The translations under genes and the position numbers were made by a program. A DNA stretch of 64,000 nt, taken from Mycoplasma crocodyli MP145 (GTDB lineage Bacteria > Bacillota_I > Bacilli_A > Mycoplasmatales > Metamycoplasmataceae). Positions 28,886 through 41,787 of this stretch are shown here, one piece after another. Position 1 is the first letter of the stretch. Each line of letters starts with the position of its first letter. The DNA is taken from positions 694,571-758,570 of the forward strand of contig NC_014014.1 of assembly GCF_000025845.1 (NCBI RefSeq), in the 5' to 3' direction. The notes beneath the pieces were generated by a model. That model was not told the origin of the DNA. It searched no databases and saw only the letters and a program-made list of their open reading frames with translations.

Positions 28886-31708
28886 TTATTTTTTGGGTTG
28901 AACAACTGTAACATCTCCAAATGAGAAGTGGTTATCATAAGCAACTGGATAAACATAGTTAGGGTTAGAAACAGTTGGTCTAAACAATTCAGCTTGAACA
29001 CTGTTGCTTGCCGCAAATGATACACCATACATATTTCCAATTTCATTAACTAATTTTAATAGTTCTTCATTTGTATGTTTTGTTTGGAAGTTAATTCAGA
29101 ACTTAGCTGAAAGCGATCCTCCATCAAGACCTAATTTTGTTTTATCTTTTATTTCTTCAAATCCTTTAGTTTTATCATAAGTATATGAACCTAGGTGTTC
29201 AGCTAATTCTTCTAAATCTTTTGGTTGTAATGTATGTCAATCAGCAAAAGGAATTGTAGGTTTATTTCCTTCTTCTTTTAAAAATTCATCTAATTCTTTA
29301 GCTGTTTTTACCATTTCAGGGAATGCTTTAAATTTATCATGTGCTGAGTTAATTTTTGAAAGAAGTGGTAGCATTAATGGTTGTCATGACATACCATCAA
29401 GTCCTGAACCAAGACCATCATAATCATATCCTCATCCCATTAATTTAAATGCAACTCTTCCATTTAATCATTTATCTCTAAGTTCATCACCGTTTGCAAC
29501 TTTTATAAATTTAGCATCAATTCTTGGATCTAATTGTTTGAAGACTTGATCTAATACTAAAACGGTTGTGTTATAGTATTTATCATCAGTATTTACATAT
29601 CTTGCAGGAACGTCGAATTGAATTGTTTTTGGTAATGTAGGATTATCTGTAAAGAATTTATCTAATAATTTTTTCATTTCAGCTTTTAATTCTGCAAAAG
29701 CAGCTGATTTAATTTTATCATTTGCTCCAGCGTTTAAAGCTGCATCTTCTGAAATTTTTAGATTTAAATCAGTTCCATATTTACCTAAAGTAATTTTGTT
29801 TCCATCTAAACCGGTAACAAAGTATTTGTTCAATTCATCAAGAGCACTTCTTAGTGTTTTATGTGCTGTTGTTTCTTGATTACTTCCACCAATTTTAGCA
29901 TCTGTTGCAAATCCTCAGTTTCAAGGTTTTTGTTGAACTCCTGTTGAAATTTCATTTGCATAATGACTTCAGTTAACTGCAGCTGAAAGAAGTTGTCTAA
30001 ATGTTCTACCTGTTCCTGCAGCACTTGTATCAAATACATTATCAACTTCACCTTTAGCTAATTTAGTTAAATCTGCTTGACCAAATAATAATTTAGCAGC
30101 TGTTGTATTTAATGAAGCTGGTTTTTGTTCTCTTCCACCTACAGCAGCATCTGGTGATAATGATCACATACCTCTAAGTGTAAATGAAGAAGTATTTTTT
30201 TCTTGTGAGTAAGTAAGTCCAAATAATTTAGCTTCTTTTTTAATTGTATCTTGAACTGCTGGTTCCAATTGTGAGTATGGAAGAAGTGAAGTATCACCTG
30301 ATTTATATAAGTTGAATAATGTTTGGTTAAATTGTTTTCCATCAACTGGTTTTTGTTCATAAATTTGTTGAATAACTTGTAATCTAGTAGGATCATTAAC
30401 AAAAGTTTTATCTCAGTAATTTTTGTTTAAAATTACTGACTCTGCTTTAAGAGTTGGATCAAATTTTTGACCAACATATTTTCCTAAGTACAATGTATTT
30501 TCAAATGTTGTTCCATATCAGTAGTATCCCGTTAATTTAGCAATATCTTTTGCCTTAGAAATTTCTAAATGAATTGCATTCAAGTCAGCTGTTGTATTAA
30601 CGGTTTTTAGACCATTTGCATTGTCGCCATAACCTTTTTCAATATATTCACTTGGTGCAGGAACTCATTCATATGAATCTGTTAAGTTTTTAATCATTAG
30701 ATCTCATCTAACATTTTCTGTTCCTTTTTGGTAGAATGAAACGAATTCATTATCTCCTTCTTTAGTAACGAATTTTCCTTTATCTCTTACTAATTTAGAA
30801 TCAACTCCATATAGTCCCATTAAGTATTCATTACCATATGTTTGTTTATCTGAAGCTCAAGAGTTATCTCCGGCAACAAGTTGTCTAGATCTTTCATCCA
30901 TTTCCTTGCTTCCACCATTTGCTCTTCTGAATGCGGTTGAATATGAATACGTTCTTAAATAACCTACATAGAAGTCATTTGCAGTTAACTTGTGAGTTGT
31001 TGCTTCACCTTTATAGTTAGATCAAGTAACATTTTTTCTCATTCTGAAGTCAACTTGCTTTGCATCTTTTAAAGCTTCTTCGAATGCTTTAGAGTTAATT
31101 GATTTAGCATTTTGAGATGTAAGAACTACATATGGAGATTCAAAGAATCCTTGTTCATTTGGTTGTTCTTTAAGTGCATCAACTTCATCTGAATCAAAAG
31201 TTACTTTTGTTCCATCTTTTTTAGTAACTACTATAGCATCAGCTAATTCTAATCTGTATTTTCAAACAGCAGGTCTTAGAACATATCTTTTTTCTTCATT
31301 TCCTGTTGGAGTAGCTTTAACTTCTTCTTTAATTAAAGCTTCACCTTTATTTTCAATAGTTACTAGCCTTCCTGTAGTTGCATCAGCTAAAGGAAGTTGG
31401 TTCCCTCCGTATGAATATGATAAGTCAAATGGAAGTCCTGAAGCTTTGTACTCAGAGTTAATATTTCTTCTAAAAGTATGTGCTGAAGCAAGTTTATTTA
31501 ATGTTCCAGAACCTTTTTCTACTTTTTTAACTGGGTTTAAAATATTGTTTAATACTTTGTTTTTTTCTCTTTCTGGGTTTCCTTTTGAAGAATCAAAGTT
31601 TTCCGATTCTACACTAGTTGGACCACATGATATAGTTGCAGCAACAACAGATGCTGTTGAACCTATCGACAGAGTGGAGTATAATAATACTTTTCTTTTT
31701 GTTGTCAT
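28886..31708 (-). CDS. oppA: Oligopeptide-binding lipoprotein OppA
   Basis: A 940-residue surface lipoprotein: signal peptide with Cys28 in VAATISC, followed by a long extracellular solute-binding protein (family 5-like). Recognition rests on size, lipobox, position at the head of oppBCDF, and segments such as VRWDLMIKNLTDSYEWVPAPSEY and a C-terminal VNEIGNMYGVSFAAS. Mycoplasma OppA proteins are large, sometimes with cytoadhesion or ecto-ATPase activity. RBS AAAGGA. It starts 9 nt after the pepF stop, so the operon is pepF-oppABCDF. Many TGA Trp codons. Confidence 0.88.
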
Positions 31709-31717
31709 AATTTTCCT

Positions 31718-33559
31718 TTATTTTTTTGTAAAAAGTTTTTTTCCTAATTTTATTCATTCATCAATCAAGCCTTCTAGATAATTAAATCCATAATTATAGA
31801 AGCTTTCATCATTAAGATCGATACCAACATTTTTTAATATTTCAAGTGGGTAGTCAGAACAACCAGCACTTAAAAAGTTATTGATATATTTATTTAAATA
31901 GTTTACACCTTCTTGTTTGTATTTTTCAAAAAAGTATGATGCACACAATTGACCTATTGCATATTTATATACATAGAAACCATAATAGTAGTGAGGAACA
32001 AATATAGCTCCATACAAATCAGTTTCATTATATTTAGGTTCTTTTTTACTTTGTTTAGTTGAATATTTTTTTTGGTTATTAAAATATATTTTACTTATAC
32101 TATCTCAGTTGTTTGCGGGTTGTCCTTCTTCAATTGTTTTATACAAATCATATTCATAATTTGCTCATTCAATTTGACGTCAAACAGTTCCTATAAAACC
32201 ACTAATCATAGTATCTAAAATTTTAAATTTTAAGCTATCGTTATCTGAGTTTTTCAACATATAGTCAAATAACATTGATTCATTAAATATACTTGCAATT
32301 TCAGCTAAGAAAATTGGATATTGACTTTGAACCAAGTTTTGACGTGTATCTGAAAAATAAGAGTGCATTGAATGACCTAGTTCATGAGCCAATGTTTCAA
32401 CCGATGATAAATCGCCATTGAAGTTCATTAGAATATATTTCTTATCTAATCCATAACTTCCACCAATTGAATAAGCTCCGCTACGTTTTGAATTAACACA
32501 CATAAAGTCAATTCAAGATTCATTCATTGCTTTATTAATAACATCTGAATACTCTTTACCAAATGGTAATAATGCTTTGGAAACTAAATCTTTTGCTTCT
32601 TCAACGGTGTATTCACTTTTTACGTTTACTAATTCTCTTAAAGAATCTCATTTGTTATATTTCTCTTTAAATTTTGCTTCATAAAATAGCTTATGAAATT
32701 TTCTGTATTTGCCTATCACATAGGATTTTTTAGAAACTTGCTCAAAAAGATATTTTAGGTTTTGATCGCTAATTCTATCTTCATGAGTAAGCATTGCAAC
32801 TGTTGAATCAAACTTTCTTACTTTTGCTTCAGTTACTAAACTATTAAAGTGTTGATAAAGAGTTGAGGAGAGAGAAGATTTATGATTTAAATATGCTTTT
32901 GAATAATTTAGATATGTATTTTTACGTACTTCTTTATCTTCACTCTTTAATAGTTTCAACCTATTTGCACGAGTAAGTTTAATTTTCTTACCTTTGCTAT
33001 CTTTAACAAATCCATAATCCAATTCGCTATCTGTTAATATTTCAAATATTTGCGATGGACTTGGATAGCCAATACTTGTTTTTATAATGTATTCTTCAAC
33101 TTCATCGCTCAATTTATGTTTGAAATCTTCAATACTATTTTCAATTAAAATTTTATAAGTTTTTAATCTTGGATCATCTTTTCAAATTTTCATTTTATCA
33201 ATGTGTTTGAAAAATCTGTTGCTTTCAGAACCCATTTCCTTAGAAAGTTCTGAATTAAGATGTTGTCATTTTTGCTCATAACTAAGTCATTTTGAACTAG
33301 TTACTTCTGTATTCAAATTATTCGAAATATAATTAGATATCTTAAATTCTAGCATTGTTAATTCTTCAGAAAGTTTTACATCTTCTAGATAATTTTCAAT
33401 GTTGTTATATTTTGAATCTTTAACCAAAATCCGTTTTTTGAATAGTTCTGAATAATCTTCAAGTGCTTCCTCCAAAGTTTTATTTTGTAAAATAGCCTCT
33501 AGATTTCATTTGTATTCTTTTGGGACATCTTCATATTTTTTATATTGTTTAATCTTCAA
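31718..33559 (-). CDS. pepF: Oligoendopeptidase F
   Basis: A 613-residue M3B zinc metallopeptidase that cleaves imported oligopeptides in the cytosol. The zinc site HELGH is at 392-396 ([14 protein letters not shown]), and the family motif [13 protein letters not shown] supplies the third ligand. [16 protein letters not shown] and the C-terminal [17 protein letters not shown] are typical. The start is TTG (33557-33559), chosen because GGAG lies five bases upstream and the product [21 protein letters not shown] has a normal PepF N-terminus. It is the first gene behind a lysine riboswitch and is followed 9 nt on by oppA. Confidence 0.95.
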
Positions 33560-33574
33560 TTCGCTCCTTTCTAA

Positions 33575-33618
33575 TTAAAAAAGTTTTGTGGCCCTTGCTG
33601 TATAGCACCACAAAACTT
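33575..33618 (-). terminator. Riboswitch-controlled intrinsic terminator before pepF
   Basis: On the minus strand AAGTTTTGTGG pairs with CCACAAAACTT (11 bp) and runs into six T. The loop itself contains a TGCT/AGCA mini-hairpin. It repeats GGTGCTATA from the 3' side of riboswitch helix P1, which hints at alternative pairing. It sits between the aptamer and the pepF ribosome binding site. Confidence 0.88.
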
Positions 33619-33641
33619 ATTAATATAAATAAGAATGTAAT

Positions 33642-33802
33642 ACTATAGCACCAATGGACTAAGTCCAAAGAATAAGAAACTTTTATGTTTTCTTACCAAT
33701 ACTTTTAAATACCTTTAAAAGCACTTCGGCTCTTATACCCTTTCAATAGCTTCATAGCATGTCTGCTCCACTATTTACTCTTGTTAAAAGCTCCTCTATA
33801 GT
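33642..33802 (-). promoter_or_regulatory. Lysine riboswitch (L box) aptamer
   Basis: About 160 nt on the minus strand with the conserved lysine-aptamer blocks in the right order: AGAGGAGC, CAAGAGTAA, GAAAGGG, GAGCCGAAG, then TTGG and GGAC. The ends ACTATAG (5') and CTATAGT (3') close helix P1. A terminator hairpin follows, so lysine binding should stop transcription before pepF-opp. The class is known from Firmicutes lysine genes; control of a peptide-import operon is inferred from the gene order. A -10-like TATACT lies at 33875-33880. Confidence 0.88.
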
Positions 33803-33829
33803 TTATGAATACTTTTAACAACCTTTAAT

Positions 33830-33859
33830 AAAAGCCACAGTTTTAAGTCTGTAGCCTTT
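33830..33859 (-). terminator. Hairpin upstream of the lysine aptamer
   Basis: On the minus strand AAAGGCTACAG pairs with CTGTGGCTTTT (11 pairs, two G-U) around eight bases. It could end read-through from tRNA-Arg or be part of the 5' leader. Confidence 0.45.
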
Positions 33860-33904
33860 AATTAATATCTTAAAAGTATAACTTTTTTAATATGTATATG
33901 TGGC

Positions 33905-33964
33905 TATGACTAAATAACAATTTTGTAAGAAATTGTAATCATCTTAATATTGCATTTAGTCATA
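33905..33964. repeat. Nested inverted repeat upstream of the riboswitch
   Basis: TATGACTAAAT (33905-33915) is complementary to ATTTAGTCATA (33954-33964), a perfect 11-bp pair enclosing an inner ACAATTT/AAATTGT hairpin. No gene is present at 33880-34117; its role is unknown. Confidence 0.55.
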
Positions 33965-34117
33965 ACATTTATAAACATGTAATTATTATATACATATTCA
34001 AAAAAAATTCAAAATATTTTTTTCATATTTTTGGAACCAAAATTTATATTATTATATCTATATATTTATAATAAAAAAATGTGTCTGAAGTTTTTAACAA
34101 AAAACATTAAAAAAATA

Positions 34118-34144
34118 AAAAATAGTAACATGTTTACTATTTTT
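34118..34144 (-). terminator. Terminator after tRNA-Arg(ACG)
   Basis: AAAATAGTAA pairs with TTACTATTTT around a short loop with T-rich sequence following on the minus strand. Confidence 0.7.
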
Positions 34145-34160
34145 GGTGCATTTAAGCATA

Positions 34161-34237
34161 TGGCGCGCCCGAGAGGAGTCGAACCCCTAACCTTTTGGGC
34201 CGTAACCAAACACTCTGTCCAATTGAGCTACGGGCGC
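34161..34237 (-). tRNA. tRNA-Arg(ACG)
   Basis: A 77-nt cloverleaf with acceptor GCGCCCG/CGGGCGC, anticodon loop TTACGGC and encoded CCA. The A34 anticodon is probably edited to inosine to read CGN codons. It lies divergently from argS. Confidence 0.97.
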
Positions 34238-34307
34238 ATTTATATTATTATACAAAATAACTATTAAAGTTAGCACATTTTTTTTAAAAAATATTATAAT
34301 AATAAGT

Positions 34308-35942
34308 ATGAATAAAATAGAAATTAAAAATAAATTATTGGAAGAATTGACAAAAATTTCCAAAAAACTAAAACTTGCAAAAGAACCTTTTTTAATTGAG
34401 CCTAAAACAAACGCTGACTTTTCAACAAGTATGGCAATTATTAATAAAACTACTGAATTAAATCCTGTTCAATTAGCAAACAAAATAAAGGATGAACTGA
34501 ACAAAGTAAGTAAAAATCTTTATTTAAAAGATATTGAAGTTGCTGGGCCTGGTTTTATTAACATCTTTTTAGACGATGAGTTTTTTAAACAATCAGTTAA
34601 CGAAATACTTAAAAAAGGTAGTGATTATGGTAAGGGTAATAGAAAAGGTTTTTTAAATCTTGAATGAGTATCAGCTAACCCAACAGGTTACTTACACGTT
34701 GGACACGCAAGAAACGCAGCAATAGGGAGTGCTGTTTCTAATATTTGTGAATTCGCTGGAATTAAGGTTACAAGAGAATACTATATAAACGATGCAGGAA
34801 ATCAAATTGATATGCTTGCTAATAGTTTATTTGCTAGATATCAACAAATTTTTGACAAAAAATATAAAATGCCTGAAGAGTGTTACAAAGGTGATGATAT
34901 CACATGAGCAGCAGAACAAATGTTTAAAAAATATGGTGAAAAATTTAAGGGTGATGAATGTAAAGGTGATGTTCTCAATACATTTAAAAAAGATGGAGTT
35001 GACCTATTCTTAGGTGAAGTGGAAAAAGACTTAGAGAAATTCGGTGGAATTAAATTTGATATTTGAATGAGTGAAAAATCTTTATATGAAAATGACCAAA
35101 AAGCTATTAAAGAAACTTTAAAGAAACTTAAAAACTCATATGTTAAAGATGGTGCAACTTGATTAAAAACTACAATTCATGGTGATGATAAGGATAGAGT
35201 TTTAATAAAAAGTGATGGATCTTTAACTTACTTTACTCCAGATATTGCTTACCACCATATAAAATTCCATAGAGAAAAAGGTAGAACTGTTGTTATGAAT
35301 GTTTGAGGTGCTGATCACTCTGGATACATAAAAAGAATGAAGTGTGCTATAGAAGATTTAGGAGAAAATCCTGATGATTTAGTAGTGTTATGTATGCAAC
35401 TTGTTAGATTAGTTAAAAATGGTGAAGAATATAAAATGTCAAAAAGAAAAGGAACAAGTTTTTACTTAAGAGACTTTATTGACCTTGTTGGAGTAGATAG
35501 CGCAAGATTTATTTTGTTAGATAGAACATATAATTCTAAATTAGATTTTGATATAGATATTGCTTCAAACAAAACAAATGACAACCCTGCAATTTTAGTT
35601 CAATATGCAAACGCAAGAGCATTTAGTTTATTGGAAAAATCAACTCTTGATTTAAAAGGAATTGAATTAAGTGAATTTTCAAATGAATTTGACAAAAAAC
35701 TTATTTCTACTTTATTAGAATTTCCAGAAATTGTTGATAGATCCGCTGAACTATACTTAACAAACTTAATGACTCAATACTTAATTAAATTAGCTAAAGA
35801 CTTTAACTCATGATACTCAAATTCACCAAAAGTAATTGGACACGAAAATGAAGAAAGTATGTTATCACTTGTTAAAGCAACAAACACTGTTTTAGAAACA
35901 GGAATGAAATTAATTGGAATTACAATTAATCACAAAATGTAA
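34308..35942 (+). CDS. argS: Arginine--tRNA ligase
   Basis: A 544-residue class I ArgRS. The N-terminal Add-1 domain recognises the tRNA D-loop. The ATP-binding motif HVGH is at 130-133 ([16 protein letters not shown]). KMSKR at 376-380 is the KMSKS equivalent, which is less usual because many ArgRS lack a canonical KMSK. The C-terminal anticodon domain begins near VQYANARA. No SD; TATAAT ends 7 nt before the ATG, suggesting a leaderless mRNA. It lies next to a tRNA-Arg gene and near the arginine deiminase operon. Several TGA Trp codons. Confidence 0.97.
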
Positions 35943-35950
35943 CAAAAACT

Positions 35951-35986
35951 AAAAATAATAATTTTTATAAAAGTTGTTATTTTTTT
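35951..35986 (+). terminator. Terminator after argS
   Basis: AAAAATAATAA pairs with TTGTTATTTTT (one G-T pair), ending in eight T, 8 nt after the argS stop. Confidence 0.6.
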
Positions 35987-36038
35987 TATCACCTTTTAAA
36001 AATTTCCATATAATAAAAAAGAATTTTTAAGGAGAAAT

Positions 36039-36704
36039 ATGAAAAGAAAATTAATAACAATAGGTGCTTTATTAACTACATTACCACTATCTTTGATAGC
36101 TATATCATGTAATGATAACACCACTAAAAAAAATGATACAACTACAAATAAAGAAAGTGAAACTACAAAGCCGGAAGGAACAACAACAGCAACTACTCCA
36201 AGTAATCCTGTTAAGCCAGCTACACCAGAACAACCAAATACACCTGCAGAACCTACTAAACCAGTTGCCCCAGAACAACCGGCAACCCCAACAGAACCAA
36301 ATACAGCAGCAGGAAATGAAGAGTTAAAAGAAGGAATGACTTTATCAAATGAATTAATAACTAAATATTCAGATACTAAAAAAAGAATGTCGTTACCAAT
36401 TAATGAGATAAATGCCGGCATATTGAGCGGAATCAAACAAAATATAGTTTTCAAATTAACATACCAAACAGAAACTACTAAATATAAGTTTTTATATAAA
36501 GATAAAATTTTGAGTGAAAACCCACAAAATCACGGAACATACCCAACTGAAATTTTTGGATTAGACGGAACTAAAAATGAAGCGTTCGCTTTTGTTACAA
36601 ATGATAAAGGAATTAATAAACTAGTTATTATCTTTAAAAAAACAGCAACTGATGAATCGTTTACAACAACTTATGCAAATGTATTTGATCTTGATTTTAA
36701 CTAA
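36039..36704 (+). CDS. Lipoprotein with Pro/Thr-rich spacer, unknown
   Basis: A 221-residue lipoprotein: signal peptide with lipobox (LIAISC), then a Thr/Lys/Asp stretch and a Pro-Glu-Thr-Ala segment (~45-92) of loosely repeated TPEQP/TPTEP/APEQP units that would hold the domain away from the membrane. The C-terminal ~120 residues are a compact domain of unknown family (YKFLYKDKILSENPQNHGTYP, LVIIFKKTATDESF). RBS AAGGAG. No TGA codon. Probably a surface antigen. The repeats are a possible site of length variation but are imperfect. Confidence 0.85.
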   Translation: MKRKLITIGALLTTLPLSLIAISCNDNTTKKNDTTTNKESETTKPEGTTTATTPSNPVKPATPEQPNTPAEPTKPVAPEQPATPTEPNTAAGNEELKEGMTLSNELITKYSDTKKRMSLPINEINAGILSGIKQNIVFKLTYQTETTKYKFLYKDKILSENPQNHGTYPTEIFGLDGTKNEAFAFVTNDKGINKLVIIFKKTATDESFTTTYANVFDLDFN

Positions 36705-36716
36705 TTAAATGTAAAG

Positions 36717-36747
36717 AAAAACCAGAGAAATTATCTCTGATTTTTTT
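36717..36747. terminator. Bidirectional terminator after the lipoprotein gene
   Basis: CAGAGA-AATTA-TCTCTG flanked by A and T runs, between the lipoprotein gene and the convergent permease gene. Confidence 0.85.
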
Positions 36748-36763
36748 GTCTTATTAAGCTTGA

Positions 36764-38428
36764 TTATAGGCTTAATTGTTGTTTTTTATATTCTTCAAAT
36801 TTTTCTAATGAACCATATTTTTTCTTAGCAATTTTGTCTTCTATAATTGTAGGAATGAATGCAAGTCCACATTGTAAGAATAATACTACAACAAGCATAA
36901 GTCTACTTATAATAATAGTTGTGTAGTCTTCAGGTTTCATTGTATTTTTATCAATTGCGAAGATAGCAAAGAAATCAATAAATGGAACAATTAGTGTAAT
37001 AAGTAAAGCTGAAAATACTAGTACAACAGCAATTCATGCTGATACAACAAAGTATTTTTTCTTGTCTTCAATTTTTACACGATTTGTTTTTCTATTTCTT
37101 ATTCCTCCAAATATTGAAGCACCTATAAATGAGAAGGTAAATAGGGCAGTTCAGTTTGCCATTAAATCAGCAAATGAATATAATTTAGCCATTTCATATT
37201 TGTCAACAGGATCGTAACCACCAACATAATCTGGATTAGAAGCGATGTATCCAAGAGCACCGATTAACGTAAATATTAAAACTGTTGGTATCGAAAGTAC
37301 TAATGAATATATAACTCCGATTTTAGGAAAGTTAGGATTTAATTTACCTTTTACCAATTTGTGATTTCAGAATGGTAATTCACCTTCTGCAAGTAAATCT
37401 TCTACAAAACGTGGAGCTCACATTGAAAATCCATTAATAATTCCAAGAACACCTATACCAATCATTAAGTTTAGAATACCAATAAGTATTCTTGCTGCGT
37501 CTTGTGCTTTTTGAGTTCCACCAAATAATTTACCTAAATTATCTTGCATGCTGAATACATTTCCACCATTCAATGATAATCCAATTGAAATTAATAGATA
37601 AATAATTGTTGTAATTCCAAGACCAAATAATAAAGCAAGAGGAGTTTTTTTAGGTTCTTTCATTTCTGATTGAATTCCACTAGCTACATAGAATCCATCA
37701 TATGCAAAGAATATAGCTGATATAGCAAGGAACATTCCAAGACCAGCACCAATTCCTTTAATTCCTAATATACTTGCACCTTCCTTTATTGTTTTCGATG
37801 CTTCATCAAAGCCAACTTGAACTTGAGATGAGTTTTTTGTGAAAATAAGAACAAATCCTAAAATAGTTACAACTACTAAAGGAACAAATTTGATAGCAAG
37901 CACAACCTTGTTGTGAATGTCACCGATTTTTGATCATAATGTTGGAACTGTTAAAAAGTAAATTGAAATACATAATGAAATGATTGTTCAAATTACTCAG
38001 TCAGCTCCTGGAGTTCCAAAGTTATTTCTTCCTGCTAAACTTTGAATTCCGTCTTGAATTGACAAGATAACGTATAAAGGCATAAAGAAGTAGGTCATTG
38101 GTAAATACACATAGACCATAAAATTCTTAGAGGCTTTATAAATTGTTCTACTGTTAAATTCTTTACATCAACCAATTAATGATAAGTTGTCATTTCTAAC
38201 AGCAGATATTTCTATTAATGCTAACGCCATAGCAATAACAGCACATGAAGCTATTAATCAACAGAAAATTGCGAGAATCAAACTACCTTGAGAGTTTGAT
38301 AAAACACCACCTGATTTAAAGAAAATACCTGCACCAATCGATCCACCCATAACTATAAGCATGGCTGAAAAGAATGAGATTTTTTTCTTTGTTGTAGGGA
38401 CGTTTTGTGTTTGTCCTTTATCTGACAT
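36764..38428 (-). CDS. arcD: APC-family permease of the arc operon (probable arginine/ornithine antiporter)
   Basis: A 554-residue, roughly 12-segment permease with MGGSIGAGIFFKSGGV near the N-terminus and AIFFAYDGFYVASGIQSEMKEPKKTP. It is the last gene of the arcA-argF-arcC operon; AGGAG lies within the end of arcC and its ATG is 1 nt from the arcC stop. Position argues for arginine uptake coupled to ornithine export, the ArcD role. The family is APC rather than proved ArcD, so the symbol is an inference. Paralogous to the permease at 11103-12713. Many TGA Trp codons. Confidence 0.85.
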
Positions 38429-38429
38429 T

Positions 38430-39359
38430 TTATTCTCCTATACGAGTACCACTAGTTCCATCAATGGCTTCTGAAAGTTTATCTAATGATGCAATAATTG
38501 CAACATTTCCTTTCTTTTCCTTAACGAAAGCAATGGCTGCTTGAACTTTAGGTAACATGCTACCAGGTGCAAACTGACCTTCTTTTATATAAGTTTCAAG
38601 ATCTTTTATTGAAACATTTTCAAGTTTCTTTTGATTTGGTTTATTATAGTTTACATAAACATGTTCAACAGCTGTAAGCACAACAAACATATCAGCATTA
38701 ACTTTTGTAGCTAATTTTGAAAGAGCAAAATCTTTATCGATAACTCCATCAACTCCTACAAATTCTTTGTTTTCAAAGATGGTGGGAATACCTCCACCTC
38801 CTCCAACTATTACAACATTACCTTCATCAAAATTCTTTTTAATAGCATTGATTGAAATAAAATCAACTGGTAATGGAGAAGGAACAACTTTTCTATATCC
38901 TCTTCCTGCATCTTCAACAATAACTGAATTAGGATTGTTTTTATCTGCTTCTTCTTTTGTTTTATAGAAAGGACCAACTGGTTTTGTTGGGTTTTTAAAA
39001 GCATTATCTGACTTGTCTACAATGGTTTGTGTCAAAAAGTATAAAACATCTTTTTGAATTTTATCATGCATTAATTCATTCGTTAAAGCAGTTAGCATAT
39101 GATAACCAATGTATCCCTGTGACATTCCGCCAGCTTCTGCAAATGGAACCATAGGTGTTTTTTCATTAACTTTTTTTGCATCAGCAAAAGCGTTGAAAAT
39201 CATACCTACTTGTGGTCCATTTCCATGTCCAACTAGAACTTCATGACCTTTCTTTAATAATTGAGCTATTTTTTTGGCTGGTGTTTTTACCAATTCTTTT
39301 TGCTCTGCTGGATTATTTCCAAGAGCATTTCCACCAAGTGCAATTACTATTTTAGACAT
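38430..39359 (-). CDS. arcC: Carbamate kinase
   Basis: A 309-residue carbamate kinase, the ATP-yielding step of the arginine deiminase pathway (carbamoyl phosphate + ADP). It begins MSKIVIALGGNALG, with GHGNGPQVGM, VPSPLPVDF, VIVGGGGGIPT and DKDFALSKLA, and ends GTSGTRIGE. No TGA codons. It lies 1 nt after argF, with AGGA in the end of that gene. Confidence 0.97.
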   Translation of the reverse strand: MSKIVIALGGNALGNNPAEQKELVKTPAKKIAQLLKKGHEVLVGHGNGPQVGMIFNAFADAKKVNEKTPMVPFAEAGGMSQGYIGYHMLTALTNELMHDKIQKDVLYFLTQTIVDKSDNAFKNPTKPVGPFYKTKEEADKNNPNSVIVEDAGRGYRKVVPSPLPVDFISINAIKKNFDEGNVVIVGGGGGIPTIFENKEFVGVDGVIDKDFALSKLATKVNADMFVVLTAVEHVYVNYNKPNQKKLENVSIKDLETYIKEGQFAPGSMLPKVQAAIAFVKEKKGNVAIIASLDKLSEAIDGTSGTRIGE

Positions 39360-39360
39360 C

Positions 39361-40404
39361 TTAATATCCTAATGTAGCTAAAATAACCGCTTTAATTGAA
39401 TGCATTCTATTTCCAGCTTGTTCAATTGATTTGTTATGTTTTGATTGAAATACTTCATCGGTAACTTCCATAGCACCTGTAGCTACAACTGGGTATTTTT
39501 TACCAAATTTTTCTTTAATTTCGGCTGAAAATTGTGTGTGATCATCATGAAATGCTGGTAAGCAGTGTAAGAATGAAACATCTTCTTTAGCAGCTTTAAG
39601 CATAGCCATGTCGACTTGGAATGCTCCAAGTTCTTTAATTCTTGGTTCAAATAGTGAAAAGTCTTCACCTAATGATACTCATACGTCTGTATAGATAACA
39701 TCGGCATCTTTAGCTGCTTTGATTTTATCGTCACTAAACGATACTGAACCACCATTTCTCTTAAATAATTCTTGACAAGCTTGATAAACTTCTTTGTGTC
39801 CTTTTCCATTTTTAACAATATCGTGTTGTTCTTTAGGACCACATAAGACAACATGCATACCAACAAATGCTGCACCAATCATTATTGAACGTGAAACGTT
39901 ATTTTTGATATCTCCGGCAAAAACAATTTTTTTACCTTTAAGGTCACCTTTTAGTTCCTTAATTGTCATGTAATCAGCCAACATTTGTGTTGGGTGCTCA
40001 TCATCAGTTAATCCATTATATATAGGAACTCCTGAATACTTAACAAGTGCATCAACGTCACTTTGTTTAAATCCTCTAAATTCAATTCCGTCATAAAATT
40101 GACCTAATACCATAGCAGTATCTTCAATAGATTCTTTTTTTCCAAAGTTAGAACCAGCTGGCCCTATGTATGTGCAACCTGCACCTAAATCAGCAGCTGC
40201 TACTTCAAAAGCACATCTAGTTCTTGTTGAGTCCTTTTGGAACATGATTGCTATATTTTTACCAACTAGTGGTCTTACTGCTGTGTGTAAACCTTGTTGC
40301 TTGCTTTTCTTTAAATCAATAGCTAAATCAATTAAGTAATTGATGTCGTCTGTTGTAAAGTTAAGAGCAGAATCAAGACTACGTCCTTTTAAATTTCTTG
40401 GCAT
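39361..40404 (-). CDS. argF: Ornithine carbamoyltransferase (catabolic)
   Basis: A 347-residue OTCase that converts citrulline plus phosphate to ornithine and carbamoyl phosphate in this pathway. The carbamoyl phosphate loop is FQKDSTRTR; TDDEHPTQ and the ornithine-binding SLLPAF-like HCLPAF are present. MPRNLKGRSLDSALNFT is the normal N-terminus. A single TGA Trp at DVWVSLG, where the family has a conserved Trp, is strong evidence for code 4. Between arcA and arcC in the operon; RBS AAAGAGAG. Confidence 0.97.
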
Positions 40405-40467
40405 TTTTCTCTCTTTCTAACAATTAAAATTGCTGAATATTTATTCAACATCATAAAAGTTAATTTA

Positions 40468-41676
<1,209 letters not shown>

Positions 41677-41757
41677 GTTTTTTTCTCCGATCAAATTTTC
41701 GATAATATTACATTATCTTCTTTATTATATTACTAATTATTTAACGGGTATGAAAAT

Positions 41758-41771
41758 GGGAAATTATTCCA
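41758..41771. promoter_or_regulatory. Operator-like palindrome upstream of arcA
   Basis: GGGAAATTATTCCA has the same half-site and N4 spacer as the adh sites and lies 28 nt upstream of the arcA -10 box, compared with 27 nt at adh. Confidence 0.55.
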
Positions 41772-41787
41772 CAAAAATATAAAAAAA

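Noticed and set aside
34031..34267. Plus-strand open frame of 78 codons
   Set aside because: It runs straight across tRNA-Arg(ACG) on the other strand and has no RBS.
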